Positions 31,086 to 42,099 are shown, counted from the first letter of the stretch. The stretch: 64,000 bases of DNA from Megascapheus bottae (GCA_024803745.1 JANJXV010000025.1:16138341-16202340); one strand, 5' to 3'. Numbers and translations are program-made. The notes: generated from the letters alone by a model not told the origin.

Positions 31086-31274
31086 ACACATGTTGATGTC
31101 ACTCTAGGAGATGTTGGCATCTCTTGAGTCCTCTAACCCTGCCTGTATTTCAGGAGCCTCTCTGTGCCTATCATGAAGACAGACATCTAAGCTGCTCAAC
31201 ATACAGGCTTAAGGATGGCTAAATGTGAGCTCAGGATTCCTGAGCTTGTGCATTAAGAGATCACAAGGAGGTTC

Positions 31275-31396
31275 CTTGTGGCACAAAAACTCTAAAGCAA
31301 CCTAAATGTCCATGAACAAGAAAATAAATAACAAATCATGATCCATTCGTGCAACTATTACTATCTACTGTTACACAGAAGATAAAATGAACTAGA
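31275..31396 (+). mobile_element. L1 3' ORF2 fragment, short
   Basis: 'gcaacctaaatgtccatgaa' and the following 'caagaaaataaataacaaat' resemble the L1 'caacctaaatgcccatcaa' region. Confidence 0.5.
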
Positions 31397-31642
31397 GCTG
31401 GGCTCTGATGGCTCACACCTATACAATAATCCTAACTACTTGGGAGGCTGAGATTTGAGGATCATGATTCGAAGCCAGCCTCATCCAGGAAATCCATGAG
31501 ACTCTTATCTCCAATTAACAATCAAAAATTCAGAATTAGAGCTGTGTCTTAAGTGGTCAAGCACTACTAACTTTGAGCAAAAAAGCTCAGGGGCAGTACC
31601 CAGGCTCTGGGTTCAAATCCCAGGACCAGCATACACACAAAA
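31397..31642 (+). mobile_element. B1-Geo SINE
   Basis: Full structure with a small insertion in the head ('cacacctatacaataatcct'); ends 'ggaccagcatacacac'. Confidence 0.9.
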
Positions 31643-31954
31643 ACTAACTGTGCCACATAACATTCAATATATGCTCCCTTCCCACTCTCAGGGTAGAAAG
31701 GATCCAGGAATGTCACTGGCAGACTTCACCACAGATGCCTAAAACTCATTGAAGGCTAACCACCTCATTTCATAGCAGAGATGTTTATCTTTGAAAGCTT
31801 TGTGAAGGTTTTTTTTTTTTTTAATTTTGTTTTGTTTGCAAACTGGCAATGTAAGCACAGGCCTGTTCTTATCTCTGATCGTAGGTGAACTTCCTTGTAG
31901 GTTTTTTTTATTTACTCTGAGCTCATTACAATCGCATGTGTAGATATTGACTCC
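31643..31954. other. unique non-coding stretch
   Basis: T14 at 31809 is an orphan T run. No gene. Confidence 0.5.
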
Positions 31955-32135
31955 AGCTTAGAATGTCAGAGGCTCACGCCTGAAATCCTATAGACAAACT
32001 AGGCTGAGATCTGAGGATCATAGTTGGAAGCCAGCCTATGCAGAAAAGTTCATGAGACTCCTTATCTCCAGTTAACCAGTAGAAAAGCTAAGGGTCAGTA
32101 CTCAGGTTCTGAATTCAAGCCCTGGTTCTGGTGAG
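31955..32135 (+). mobile_element. B1-Geo SINE, internally deleted
   Basis: Head and linker present; box A of Geo missing ('gtagaaaagctaagggtcag'). Confidence 0.85.
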
Positions 32136-32765
32136 TGAGTGCTCTGATTTATCGAACAATTATTTATTACATGCCTGTTATTACCATTTACACTGAGATG
32201 AATTACTGTTCCTCATTTATTACCTAATGACAGGGCATTAGTATGAAAGGCAATTTGTAGCCAAGAGAAATTAAAGACTGGTATATTTTGTAAGTTTAAA
32301 TCTATTTTTTTTAAATTCTTTGATAATTACTCATACACACAGCAAATGCCCAGCAACTGGAGCAGGCTCTCTAACACACACTGGTTTAGTGACCTGAATC
32401 CAAATTCAGATCCTGGTCGCTGTTAGTTCACAAAGACCACCCAGCTGGTCTGTCTGTGCCCCATGAACTGTGTTCATTTCCATGGCTTCTTTCTTGCTTC
32501 TTACTGACTAATTAAGCAATTGAGCTAATTGGGATTAATAACTTGCCCAAAATCCCTGGGGTTTGGATTATCAGTCAGAGCAGTTAAAATGCCCTTGTGA
32601 AAACTGGTGGTGAGGCGGTCAGGACAAACCTCACTCCCCTTCCAGGCTTTTCTTCTGGTTTCAGGGGTGACTTTGGTCTGTAGGAAGATGGGGCTGAGAA
32701 GGGGAGATAAGTTTCCAGGTTAGCTTGGTGTGTACAGCAGTTCTCTGGGTTCAAAAGCAAGACAC
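32136..32765. other. unique non-coding stretch
   Basis: AT-rich left part, then mixed. No gene. Confidence 0.55.
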
Positions 32766-32986
32766 AAACTAGGCATGGGTGGTTGAAATCTGAAGATCAT
32801 ATAGTTCAAAGCCAGCCCAGGCAGGACAATCTTTTGTGAAACTCTCATCTCCAGTTAATCACCAGAAAACTTGAAGTGGTACTGTGGCTTAAAGTGGTAG
32901 AACCCTAGCCTTGAGTGAAAAAAGCTCAGCGCTTAGGCCCTGAGTTCAAGCCCCATGACCAACAAATAAAAATAAAATAAAGTAAA
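32766..32986 (+). mobile_element. B1-Geo SINE, head shortened
   Basis: Head jumps from 'aggcatgggtggt' to 'tgaaatctgaagatcata'; Geo tail ends 'cccatgaccaac' with AAAT units. Confidence 0.88.
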
Positions 32987-32992
32987 AATGAA

Positions 32993-32994
<2 letters not shown>

Positions 32995-33028
<34 letters not shown>
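32995..33028. repeat. (TG)n
   Basis: About 16 units just after the AAAT tail of a SINE. Confidence 0.95.
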
Positions 33029-33033
<5 letters not shown>

Positions 33034-33626
33034 TCAGTGATTCAGTGCTAGGCTTCCCTGCAAGTTCACTTGGCTGCTAGCTGTAACCTCTCGTGACCTC
33101 TGCCACAGGCCTTAATGGACCCTGTGTAAGGGCAACTCTGTTGGCTTGGCTCAGCACTGGAGAAAGGAAGTAATGCCTATAATTTGGCCTGGAGAAGAGA
33201 GTGGAGGCCCAGATGTGGGCAATTTTTGACTTTGATGTGAGCAGAATTATAAAGAATTGTAAGAAGAGGCTATGATTTGGGCTGAACCCCCACCAAAGCA
33301 GTTCAGGCTCAGCCTTGGGTCTCTCTAAAAATGAAAAACTTGAGACATCAAATCCTTGCCACTTGTTGGCCACAGGGCTGTGAGTCTGACTCCTGCTGAC
33401 AACTAGGCCTCATCTACCAGGCACTTAATCAACCCACAGCCCACCCCATTCCCCAGCCTACCTGACCCAACCCCATAGAGATTTTCCCATAGTTCTCACT
33501 CTGCCAGCGACTCACCACTTCCTGTGATCAGGATCTGACAGGCCAGCATTCACAAAGCCACCCTCCTTAACACATAGAGCACACTTATTAAAGGAACGGA
33601 AAAGAAAAGAAAGACCTGCTAAGTGG
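33029..33626. other. unique non-coding stretch
   Basis: GC-moderate; a 98-codon minus ORF (33077-33373) without recognised domain. Confidence 0.5.

Positions 33627-33666
<40 letters not shown>
33627..33666. repeat. (GT)n
   Basis: About 20 units at the 3' end of the next reverse SINE. Confidence 0.97.
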
Positions 33667-33668
<2 letters not shown>

Positions 33669-33845
33669 CAGTCCTGAGGCTTGAATTCAGGGCCTGAGTG
33701 TGGTCTCTTGTTTTGTTTAGTTTTGTTTTTTTCCACTCAAGGCTACTAATCTACCACTTGAACCACACCTCCACTTCTGGGTTTTTGCTGGTTAATTAGA
33801 GATAAGTTTCCTGGGACTATAGATGTGTGCCACCAATGCCTGGTC
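33667..33845 (-). mobile_element. B1-Geo SINE, head shortened
   Basis: Reverse Geo tail with a 'gttttgtttagttttgtttt' insertion, linker, then directly the head 5' end. Confidence 0.87.
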
Positions 33846-33849
33846 TCAA

Positions 33850-34130
33850 ATGCTTTTTAATGTTTTAAACATCTATACCTCAGAATGACAAGAAACACGT
33901 GAGGAAATGCTCAACATCCCTGGCCATAAGGGAAATCCAAATCAAAACAAGCCTGAGATTCCATCTCACTCTAGTTAGATTAGCCAACATTGTCAACTCA
34001 AGCAACAACAAATGTTGGCAGGAATATGGGGGGAAAAGGAACCCTACTGCACTGTTGGTAGAAATGTAAAAGAGTACAACCATTCTGGAAAGCAGTCTAG
34101 AGGTTCCTCAAAACATTAAACATAGAGCCA
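33850..34130 (+). mobile_element. L1 ORF2 3' region, first segment
   Basis: Typical L1 string: 'gaaatccaaatcaaaacaag', 'gagattccatctcactctag', 'tgcactgttggtagaaatgt', 'aaccattctggaaagcagtc'. Frame broken. Same element resumes at 34531. Confidence 0.92.
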
Positions 34131-34530
34131 GGAGTGTAACTTAGTGGTAGAGTGCTTACCTAGCGTGCATGAAGCCCTGGGTTTGATTGCTTGGTACCAT
34201 ATACATAGAAAAGCTGGAAGTGGCACTATGGCTCAAGTGACAGAGCACTAGCATTGAGCAAAAGGTGTCCAAGGGCCGGGAGTTTGGCCTAGTGGTAGAG
34301 TGCTTGCCTAGCATGCACGAAGACCGGGGTTCAATTCCTCGGTACCACATACATAGAAAAAAAAAAAATCTGGAAATGGTGCTGAGGCTCAAGTGGTAGA
34401 GCTCTAGCCTTGAAAAAGTCCAAGGATAGTGCTCAGGCCCTGAGCTCAAGCCCAGGACTGGCAAAAAAAAAAAAAAAAAGTGTCCAAGGACAGTGCTCAG
34501 GCTCTGGGTTCAACCCCAGGACTGGAAAAA
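34131..34530 (+). mobile_element. IDL-Geo SINE, outer copy (interrupted)
   Basis: Older copy with mutated head 'gtaacttagtggtagagtgc'. Interrupted at 34275-34479; resumes 'gtgtccaaggacagtgctca'. Sits inside L1. Confidence 0.93.
34275..34479 (+). mobile_element. IDL-Geo SINE, inner nested copy
   Basis: Complete younger copy, A17 tail. TSD 'gtgtccaagg' at 34265-34274 and 34480-34489, identical and made of the outer SINE's sequence. Confidence 0.97.
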
Positions 34531-34985
34531 CAAAACTGAACTAAATATAGACCTTCCCTATGACCCAGCCATACCACTACTGGACATCTGCCTTAAGCAT
34601 CATGAGCCAGGATATGATAAGGACACCTGCTCAGCCATGTTCATCACTAAACTATTCACAATAGCCAAGCCATGGAAACAACCAGATGCCCCACAATAGT
34701 TGAGTAGATCCAGCACAAGTGGTTTCTAAACACAATGGAATTTTACACAACCATTAAAAAGGATAAAAAAAAAAACCTCATTTGCAGGGCAATGGATGGA
34801 ACTAGAATAAATCATCTTAAATGAGGTAAGCCAAGATCAGAGAGACAAACAGTGCATGTACTCTCTGGTATGCGGAAGTTAGATCTGAAATGCACTGGGA
34901 TATGACAAATTATACAGGACTCTAGATATTCATGGCCAACTATTAGACGACTACATGTAGTCAGATTTAAAACTCAACTTATTAG
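34531..34985 (+). mobile_element. L1 ORF2 3' region, second segment
   Basis: Continues with 'ctatgacccagccataccac', 'atggaattttacacaaccat', 'gcagggcaatggatggaact', 'gatcagagagacaaacagtg'. Collinear with 33850-34130. Confidence 0.92.
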
Positions 34986-35181
34986 CACTGGGAGTTTGGC
35001 CTAGTGGTAGGGTGCTTGCCGTGCATGCACCAAACCCGGGTTCAATTCCTTAGAACCACATACATAGAAAAAAGCTGGAAGTAATGCTGAGGCTCAAGTG
35101 GTAGAGCTCTAGCCTTGAGAAAGTCCAAGGACAGTGCTCAGGCCCTGAGCTCAAGCTCAGGACTGGCCAAAAAAAAAAAAA
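34986..35181 (+). mobile_element. IDL-Geo SINE with TSD
   Basis: Full copy. TSD 'aacttattag' at 34976-34985 and 35182-35191. Third SINE insertion in the same L1. Confidence 0.95.
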
Positions 35182-35191
35182 AACTTATTAG

Positions 35192-35530
35192 AAACCAGAT
35201 ATGACACTTTCCACTACTTACTACAGCCTTCCATCTCAGCAAACAGCACCTTATCTACTTAGTTTCCCCAGCTAGGAACAGGTACATACCTCATCCTTGA
35301 CCCCCACGGGTCCCCCACCATTCATACCTATCAGCCACCTGGAATCTGTGGATTGTGTCTCCACTGTAAGTCCATCTAGAGTCTACCCATATGTGTTTTC
35401 CGCTGTTTCCTTCTGTTGGTTATTCAACACTATTGCAGTCACCTACCTATACCAGCTTCCTTCCACAATTCAATTAGCTACCCTTCTATCCCAGCATGTT
35501 TACATTTATGTGAACAAGTTTTCTGCAACA
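35192..35530. other. unique or distal L1-flank sequence
   Basis: May be the remainder of the L1 3'UTR; I cannot tell. C-rich at 35295-35320. Confidence 0.4.
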
Positions 35531-35748
35531 GACACTAGTGATTCACACCTGTAATCACAGCTACTCAGCAGGCTATGTGATCTAAAGATGGTGATTCAGA
35601 GCCACTCCAGGCTGGAAAGTCCAGGAAACACTTTTGTTTCCAAAAGTAATCAAATGATGGAAGTAGTGATATGGCTGAAGTGGTAGAGCAATCATTTTTA
35701 ACTCTAAGAGACAGTGCCGAGGCCCCAAGTTCAACCCCCAGAACCAAT
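35531..35748 (+). mobile_element. B1-Geo SINE
   Basis: Head 'gtgattcacacctgtaatca', degenerate linker, Geo tail 'ggctgaagtggtagagcaat', CA tail follows. Confidence 0.88.
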
Positions 35749-35793
35749 ACACACACACACACACACTCACAAACACACACACACACACACAGT
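35749..35793. repeat. (CA)n, interrupted
   Basis: CA units with small CT/AA interruptions at the SINE 3' end. Confidence 0.95.
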
Positions 35794-36391
35794 TTATTAT
35801 GTACATTTTTGTTAATTCAGCCAATGTGATTACCTATATGCTGGCAGCCACTCCAGAGTCTCAAAAATACCCCCAAATTACTACATAACTATTGAGTAAT
35901 TATTTGTCGAATGAATGAATGAATAACAAAAGATTCAGAGAAGGAAAGAATATATTCTCACTCCACAAGAGTAGCCATGTGTGAGAAATCAAGTGCCTTT
36001 CTTTGCCTTGTGTGGGAGAACCTTCCACAGGAAGAGAGATTGTGGGAGTTGTTTTTGCTTGGTTCCAAAATCCTGAAATGCTAATTAATTGAACATGATT
36101 TTGAGTGTCACTGTTCCAAGCCCCTGAGTTTTGTGATGTTTGACTGAGTTTGAGCTCTGTCAAGAGACCCAGAATCGAAGAGAAGGCCCATGTTACTTAT
36201 AAAGGAAAAGAGATTTTTGTAAATCAAATTTCCCCTAGTGTAGGCCCAGCTCCAGGCTTTGCAAAAAATGAGAACCTGTTCATCTCAGAACCAAACCTAA
36301 AAAAGATTTATTCTTACACTGTCACCAATGCTTGTCGAGAGATCTTTATCACTAGTCACATTCTATTTTTACAGTTAGTTACAGTTGTTTT
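35794..36391. other. unique non-coding stretch
   Basis: A 95-codon + ORF from 36150 stays open for about 70 codons in unique sequence but resembles nothing I know. Not called. Confidence 0.45.
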
Positions 36392-36613
36392 GTGCCAGTT
36401 CTGGAACTTGAACTCAGTACCGCATACTCTTGCTTAGCTTTTCCCCTCCCTCCTAAAAGTTAGTGCTTTACCACTTGAGACACACCTCCTCTCCTGGCTT
36501 TTTGCTAGTTAATTAAAGATAAGAGTTTCCCAGACGTGTTTATCTGGCCTGGCTTTGATCTGTGATCCTCTTATCTCAGCCTCCTGGTTATATAGGATTA
36601 CAGGTATGAGCTT
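36392..36613 (-). mobile_element. B1-Geo SINE
   Basis: Reverse copy: 'gccagttctggaacttgaac', linker 'ttaattaaagataagagttt', head. Confidence 0.9.
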
Positions 36614-36960
36614 ATTTTGAAAACATAATAGTAATTTTTTGTTCTGCTAGTTAGTGGAGAGGGACCAAGACAATTTGCAACGGTTGATCATTTGGTTTTC
36701 TCGTTACATCCATTGAGTTCATGGCATTAACTTTGAGTTTGTGAGGGGACAGCTTCTGTCACCAGGAATAATTAATCCTCTTCTTTACCACAGGAACTAA
36801 CAGAGAGGAACAAGAATTCTCCAGTGTTCCTCTGACCCGTTTCTTCCTTCTCACCTCCCCATTCCTCACTCCTAATACTCACACTTCCTTTCTTCACTAA
36901 TATAGAATGTTCAAGAGAAGAGAGATAATGGTTAGGGAGCTTATTCTTAAAAAAAAAAAA
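36614..36960. other. unique non-coding stretch
   Basis: Nothing recognised; ends in A11. Confidence 0.55.
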
Positions 36961-37205
36961 GTTGGGTGCTGGTGGCTCGTGCCTGTAATCCTAAGTACTC
37001 AGGAAACTGAGATCTGAGGATCAACGTTCAAAGACAGCCCTAGCAGGAAAGTCTATGAGACTCTTATCTCCAATGAACCCCAGAAAACCAGAAATGGAGC
37101 TGTGTCTCAAGTGCTAAAGCACTAGCCTTGAGCAAAAAAACGCTCAGGGACAGCACCCAGCCCTGAGTTCAAGACCTATGACTGATAAAAATAAATAAAT
37201 AAAAT
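36961..37205 (+). mobile_element. B1-Geo SINE, well preserved
   Basis: Reference-quality copy: head 'ggtggctcgtgcctgtaatc', linker 'gactcttatctccaatgaac', Geo box A 'gtgtctcaagtgctaaagca', box B 'gagttcaagacc', AAAT tail. Confidence 0.95.
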
Positions 37206-37316
37206 TTGATTATATATAGATATATATATTCTAAGTAGTTATACAAAGGAGTTAACATTCAAGTAGTCAGTCCATAAGCATAATGCATTTTGTGTGTGTA
37301 TGTGTGTGTGTATGTG

Positions 37317-37532
37317 TGGGTCATAGGGCTTGAACTCGGCCTGGATGCTGTCCCTGAGCTTTTCAGCTCAAGGCCCTACCCTTGAGCCAAACCCCACTTC
37401 CCATTTTCCAGGGGTTAACTGGAGATAAGAGTCTCAGGTCCTTTTGTGCCCTGGCTGGCTTTGAACCTTGAGCCTCAGATCTCAGCCTCCTGAGTAGCTA
37501 GGATTACAGGTGTGACCCACTGCGCCCGGTTC
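37317..37532 (-). mobile_element. B1-Geo SINE ('ctgaagagct'-related subfamily)
   Basis: Reverse copy with a TG tract (37292-37316) at its 3' end. Shares 'gggcttgaactcggcctgg', 'tctcaggtccttttgtgccc' and 'cactgcgcccgg' with the copies at 43953 and 55955. Confidence 0.94.
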
Positions 37533-37576
37533 ACAATGCATTTTGATTAGTGCATCAGCAATGTGGAGAAATTGAC

Positions 37577-37803
37577 TTTTTGTGTATGCCAGTACTGAGG
37601 CTTGAACTCTGGGCTTGGACATTATCTCTGAACTTTTGCCATTTGAGTCACAAGTCCACTTCTGAATTTTTCTAGTTAATTGGAGATAGAGTATCATGGA
37701 CTTTCCTGTCAGACTGGCTTTAAACTGGGATGCTCAGATCTCATCCTCCCGAGTTAGCCAGGAGGCATGAGTAGTTTACAGGCATGAACCACCAGTGCCA
37801 GGG
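37577..37803 (-). mobile_element. B1-Geo SINE
   Basis: Reverse copy; head contains a local rearrangement ('gccaggaggcatgagtagtt'). Confidence 0.88.
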
Positions 37804-38178
37804 CAGCGAAATTGATTCACGTATCCACAAAATGACAAATGTGGAAGGGGCTTTAGGGATCACTTGGTTCAAGAATTTCCCATCTGGGTCTATGGAGCTC
37901 TGAAATATGGTGATAGAACTCAAGAATTCAAATAGAAAAAGAGCACATGTTTATTTTCACTAACTGCTAACTAAAATTTAGCCTTTCTTTCCACTGTGAA
38001 TTCAAGCAACAGATTCCAGGAGTGCTGGCAGAATTTGTGACTTTTTTTAACAAAATAAAAATTATAGCTCTTTTTATATCTCATTAATGCTATTATAAAT
38101 CCACAAAGGATCATTTATTTTCAACACTACTTACAGTAAAATTATTTTTTTAATTATCTGCTGCCAGGTCTTAGTATT
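37804..38178. other. unique non-coding stretch
   Basis: AT-rich in its right half. No gene. Confidence 0.55.
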
Positions 38179-38194
38179 TGAAGCATTAATTTTT

Positions 38195-38383
38195 GTTCCA
38201 GTCCTAGGCCTTGAACTCAGGGCCTGGGCACTGTCCTTGGGCTTTCTCAAGGCTAGAGCTCTAACACTTGAGCCACAGCACCATTTCTGCCTTTTTTCTA
38301 TGTATATGGTACTGAGGAATCAAACCCAGGTCTTTGTGAATACTAGGCAAGCACTCCTACCACAAGGCTAAACACTCAGCTCC
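38195..38383 (-). mobile_element. IDL-Geo SINE, perfect TSD
   Basis: Complete reverse copy. TSD 'tgaagcattaatttt' around 38180-38194 and 38384-38398, identical. Confidence 0.96.
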
Positions 38384-38410
38384 TGAAGCATTAATTTTAA
38401 AAAGCATGTC

Positions 38411-38630
38411 TATCCAAACAATGGTGATGCATGCTTGTAATCCTAGCCACTTAGGAGTCGGAGATCTGGAGGACTGGGATTGAAAACCAACCTGGGCAGA
38501 AAAATTTAAGTCTCCATTTTCAATTATCCAATGAAAAGGCAGAAGTAGAGCTGTGGTTCAAAGCAGAGTGCCATCCTTGAGGAAAAAAAGCTAAGAGTCA
38601 GTTCAAGCTCCAATACCAAGCACATACATA
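38411..38630 (+). mobile_element. B1-Geo SINE, degenerate
   Basis: Head 'tgatgcatgcttgtaatcct'; Geo tail 'gctgtggttcaaagcagagt', then GACA/GGA repeats. Confidence 0.86.
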
Positions 38631-38790
38631 TGAGAGATAGACAGACAGGCAGACAAAACAGACTGACAGACAAAGAGACAGACAGAGACAGAGAGGGAGG
38701 ATGGGGAGGATGAAGAGGAGGGGAAGAAAGGAATAAGGAGAAGGAGGAGGTGGGAGAGGAGGACAAGGTGGGAGAGGAGGAGGAAGAAAT
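38631..38790. repeat. GACA then GGA-rich purine tract
   Basis: Begins as GACA units at the SINE tail and grades into G/A-rich sequence. Confidence 0.93.
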
Positions 38791-39464
38791 GTGCATAGAA
38801 GTTCTGAGTGAAATGCACAGATTGATTCTCAGCAGTCTGTAAACAGTTAAGAGCAAGACACTTCTAGAAATGACTCAGTGCCCCAAGCAGGGTCCCTATT
38901 TTGACTCAGTGACAGGACACCACCTGCAGTATGCAGCCCACTCAGATTGCCTGAAGGGTTGCTGAGGAAGAATTTGTGATGAGAGGACCTGGCTGAGGAA
39001 GAGACTGTTTGTGATGAGGTCATGGGAAGAGAATGCCTCCCTCAGCAGAAGTGGGAGCCTGGGATGGCTGCCAGAAATGGGGTGGGGGTGGGGCTAGCAC
39101 AGCCTTGCACAAACCTGTATACTCACCTGGGATTTGAAATCTTTAGGGGGTCTCAGCAAGTGGCTTTGAAGTTCCACTCTCTCCCAGGCTCAGGCTCTGA
39201 AAGTGGAATGGCAGACAGTGAAACAATGGGCTCTTTGCTTGCCCAGGAGAGGACCCAACCTAGCATTAACTTTTGACAGTCTGACCACAGCCAGGCTTGC
39301 CACAACTCAAAACATTCGTATACAGCAACCCTGCCTAACACATTGATGATAAAGGCTTCTACAGTTTCAGCAGTATTTTAAACAGTTTTCTTGTAGACAT
39401 CTTACTACAAACAAGTAGCCCCTGCTACACACAAGTTAGATACTTGGGGAATCCAGGGAAATGT
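38791..39464. other. unique stretch with AP-1 motifs
   Basis: GC-moderate and repeat-free. See the motif pair listed separately. Confidence 0.5.
38871..38908. promoter_or_regulatory. two AP-1 heptamers (tgactca)
   Basis: Perfect TRE heptamers at 38871-38877 and 38902-38908, starts 31 bp apart, in unique sequence. Motif evidence only. Confidence 0.3.
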
Positions 39465-39555
39465 TTTTGGTTTTGTGTTTTGATTGAACCCTGTGCTTCA
39501 CACATGCTAGGTAAAACCTAGTACTGCAATACTGAGCTACATCTGTAGCCCAATT
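39465..39555 (-). mobile_element. ID-like SINE
   Basis: 'gattgaaccctgtgcttcac', then 'acatgctaggtaaa', 'gagctacatctgtagccc': reverse tRNA-Ala-type ID without Geo. Confidence 0.72.
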
Positions 39556-39599
39556 TAGGGTTTATTTAATTAACTAATTTAGTTAGTTAGTTCATTAGT

Positions 39600-39860
39600 T
39601 TTGGTGCCAGTACTGGGGCTTAAAGTCAGGACACCATCACTTAGCACTCTACCACTTGAGCCACAGAACCACTTCCTATTTTCTGGTGGTTAATTGGAGA
39701 TAGGAGTCTCATGGAGGACTTTTTTCTGCTCCACCTAGCTTTGAATTGTGATCCTCAGATCTCACCTTCCTGAGTAGATAGGATTATAGGCATGTGTCAC
39801 CAGTGCCCCACTTTCTACTCAAGGCTGGCACTCTACCACTAAAAACACAACTCCACTTTT
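39600..39860 (-). mobile_element. B1-Geo SINE plus adjoining Geo fragment
   Basis: A reverse copy (39600-39810), immediately followed by a second Geo piece (39811-39860, 'ctcaaggctggcactctacc') cut off by the next SINE. Confidence 0.88.
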
Positions 39861-39865
39861 GGCTT

Positions 39866-40063
39866 TTTTTTTTTTGCCAGTCTTGGGGCTTAATCTCAGC
39901 GCCTGAGCACTGTCCTTGGGCTTTCTCAAGGCTAGAGCTCTACCACTTGAGCCACAGCTCCACTTCCAGCTTTTTCTATGTATGTAGTACCAAGGAATTG
40001 AATGTAAGTCTTCGTGCATGCTAGGCAAGCACTGTACCACTAGGCCAAACTCCCAGCCCAGCA
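39866..40063 (-). mobile_element. IDL-Geo SINE
   Basis: Complete reverse copy with a T12 tail, inserted at the end of a Geo fragment. Its 3' flank is not obviously the rest of that element. Confidence 0.93.
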
Positions 40064-40109
40064 TGGGCTTTGTTTTAAGGTTTTCTCCGCTGTCCAGTTT
40101 CACCCTCTT

Positions 40110-40308
40110 TTTTCTTTTTTTTGCCAGTCCTGGACCTAAGCTCAGGGTCTGAGCACTGTCCTTGGACTTTCTCAAGGCTAGAGCTCTACCACTTGAGCCT
40201 CAGCACCACTTCTGGCTTTTTTCTATGTATGTGGTACCAAGGAATCGAACCCGGGTCTTCATGCATGCTAGGCAAGCACTCTACCACTAGGCCAAACTCC
40301 CGGCCCGT
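40110..40308 (-). mobile_element. IDL-Geo SINE, perfect TSD
   Basis: Young-looking reverse copy with intact CpGs ('gaatcgaacccgggtc', 'ctcccggccc'). TSD 'cagtttcaccctctt' at 40095-40109 and 40309-40323, identical. Confidence 0.97.
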
Positions 40309-40447
40309 CAGTTTCACCCTCTTAGGATGTCCCTGGGCCATGGCTTTTTGTTTGTTTGTTCTTGTGGGCCAGTAGTCATCTCTATGTCTTCACTTTTTTT
40401 TTATATAATACTTTGTCCTCCAGATATAGTTTATAATTCCCATAATT

Positions 40448-40661
40448 AAGCTGGGTGCCAGTGGCTCATGGTTGAGATCTGAGGATCACAATTTGAAGTC
40501 AGCCTGGGTAGGAAAGTCCGTGAAACTCGTAACACCAATTATCCACCAAAAAGTTGGAAGTAGAGGTGTGGCTCAGGTGGTAGCGCATTCGCTTTGAACA
40601 AAAAAAGCTCAGCTCAGGAACAGCGTCTCGGTCCTCAGTTCAAGCCCTAAGACTGGCACAT

Positions 40662-40662
<1 letters not shown>
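40448..40662 (+). mobile_element. B1-Geo SINE, head shortened
   Basis: Head jumps from 'agtggctcatgg' to 'ttgagatctgaggatcac'. 'agctcagctcagg' shows a small duplication in the tail. Confidence 0.92.

Positions 40663-40711
<49 letters not shown>
40663..40711. repeat. (CA)n
   Basis: About 24 units directly on the B1-Geo 3' end 'gactggcacatg'. Confidence 0.97.
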
Positions 40712-40713
<2 letters not shown>

Positions 40714-41400
40714 CTATTTTACTATATCAGAGACAGCCAGAAAGCCACAGGATCCCCCCGGCCTTGAAACCACAACTAAAATTCAAGATCACTTCCTAAG
40801 ATACCATTTTAAACACAGCACAGTCAGGACTTCCTGGGCTGTGTTTGAAAGACTGGAAAATGGATTTCATTTTTAATCTGCTCCCTCTGAAAGTCTGGAA
40901 ATGTGTACATTTTGGCCTTATTCCCACGGAAATTGAGGCCTACTCTCTTTTACAAAATGGCGTAAGATTTCACTCAAGGCGAGGAAAAAAGTCTCATTGG
41001 AGGCAATCTTTTTTCTTCCTGGGAAACCCTTGGCCTGTGTTGACTGAATCATAAGTGTAAATTGTTTTGTGGGGATAAGAATGGCAGCTGATGTTGCCCC
41101 CTCTTTCAGAATCATTGGAAAACAATTGCATTATCATCACCATCACCATTTCTGCCTGGCAATTAGGCTAATACCATGAATGTAGCATCTTCAGTGGATT
41201 GTGCTTGTGTGAAGGAATGTGTGTGTATCTTTATTAACATCATCATTTCTATCCTGTTGCAAGGGTTAATAACAACCACAAGTATGTGCTCCTGGCTAAT
41301 GAAGAAGAAAAGCCAAGAAGAAAGAGGGTGCCTAGTCATACTTTTTCTTTTTTCTATATATCAAAGTAATCAACATGACTGTTTAATAAGATATGGCCTG
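40712..41400. other. unique non-coding stretch
   Basis: ATC/ATT-rich near 41130-41150. No gene. Confidence 0.55.
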
Positions 41401-41826
41401 CTGGGTGCCAGTGGCTCATGCCTGTAATCACCCTAGCTACTCAGGAAGCTAAGATGTAAGGATCACAATTTGAAGTGAGCCTGAGCAGGAGAGTCTGTGA
41501 GTCTTTTTACTCCCAATTAGCCAGCAAAAAGTCAGAAGTAGAGCTGTGGCTCAAGTGGCAGAGAACTAGCTTTGAGTAAAAAAGCTAAGGAACAGGGCTG
41601 GGAGTTTAGCCTAGTGGTAGAGTGCTTGCTTAGCATGCATGAAGACCTGAGTTCAATTCCTCAGTACCACATACATAGAAAAAGCCAGAAGTGGCACTGT
41701 GGCTCAAGTGGTAGAGTGCTAGCCTTGAGAAAGCCTAAGGACAGTGCTCAGGCCCTGAGCTCAAGCCCCAAGACTGGCAAACAAAAAGCTAAGGGACAAT
41801 GGATGAGCCATGAGTTCAAGCTCTCT

Positions 41827-41830
<4 letters not shown>
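41401..41830 (+). mobile_element. B1-Geo SINE, outer copy (interrupted)
   Basis: Head, linker and Geo box A up to 41595; resumes 41785 with 'aaagctaagggaca' and 'gagttcaagctctc', then CA. Confidence 0.94.
41596..41784 (+). mobile_element. IDL-Geo SINE nested in B1-Geo
   Basis: Complete copy. TSD 'aaagctaaggaaca' (41581-41594) and 'aaagctaagggaca' (41785-41798), derived from the host SINE. Confidence 0.95.

Positions 41831-41876
<46 letters not shown>
41831..41876. repeat. (CA)n
   Basis: About 23 units at the 3' end of the outer B1-Geo copy. Confidence 0.97.
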
Positions 41877-41877
<1 letters not shown>

Positions 41878-42099
41878 GCCTGTAGCTTGGTCCATCTATG
41901 GCTCAGAGCTCATGATTCTGGCTCTTTCCAGGGTTGAGCATTGGTGCCAGTCCAGAGGATGAGATGAATTTGACTTAAGCAACACTTGTGATTTATATCT
42001 TCTGGGAAATCATGGCTAGATTAATTACTGATGACCCATTGTTTGAACAGAATGATAGATAATGTTGGTCCATGGAAAGCCAGAGAGAATTTTCCAGTG

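Noticed and set aside
36150..36437. 95-codon + ORF
   Set aside because: No known family, and its 3' end is SINE sequence.
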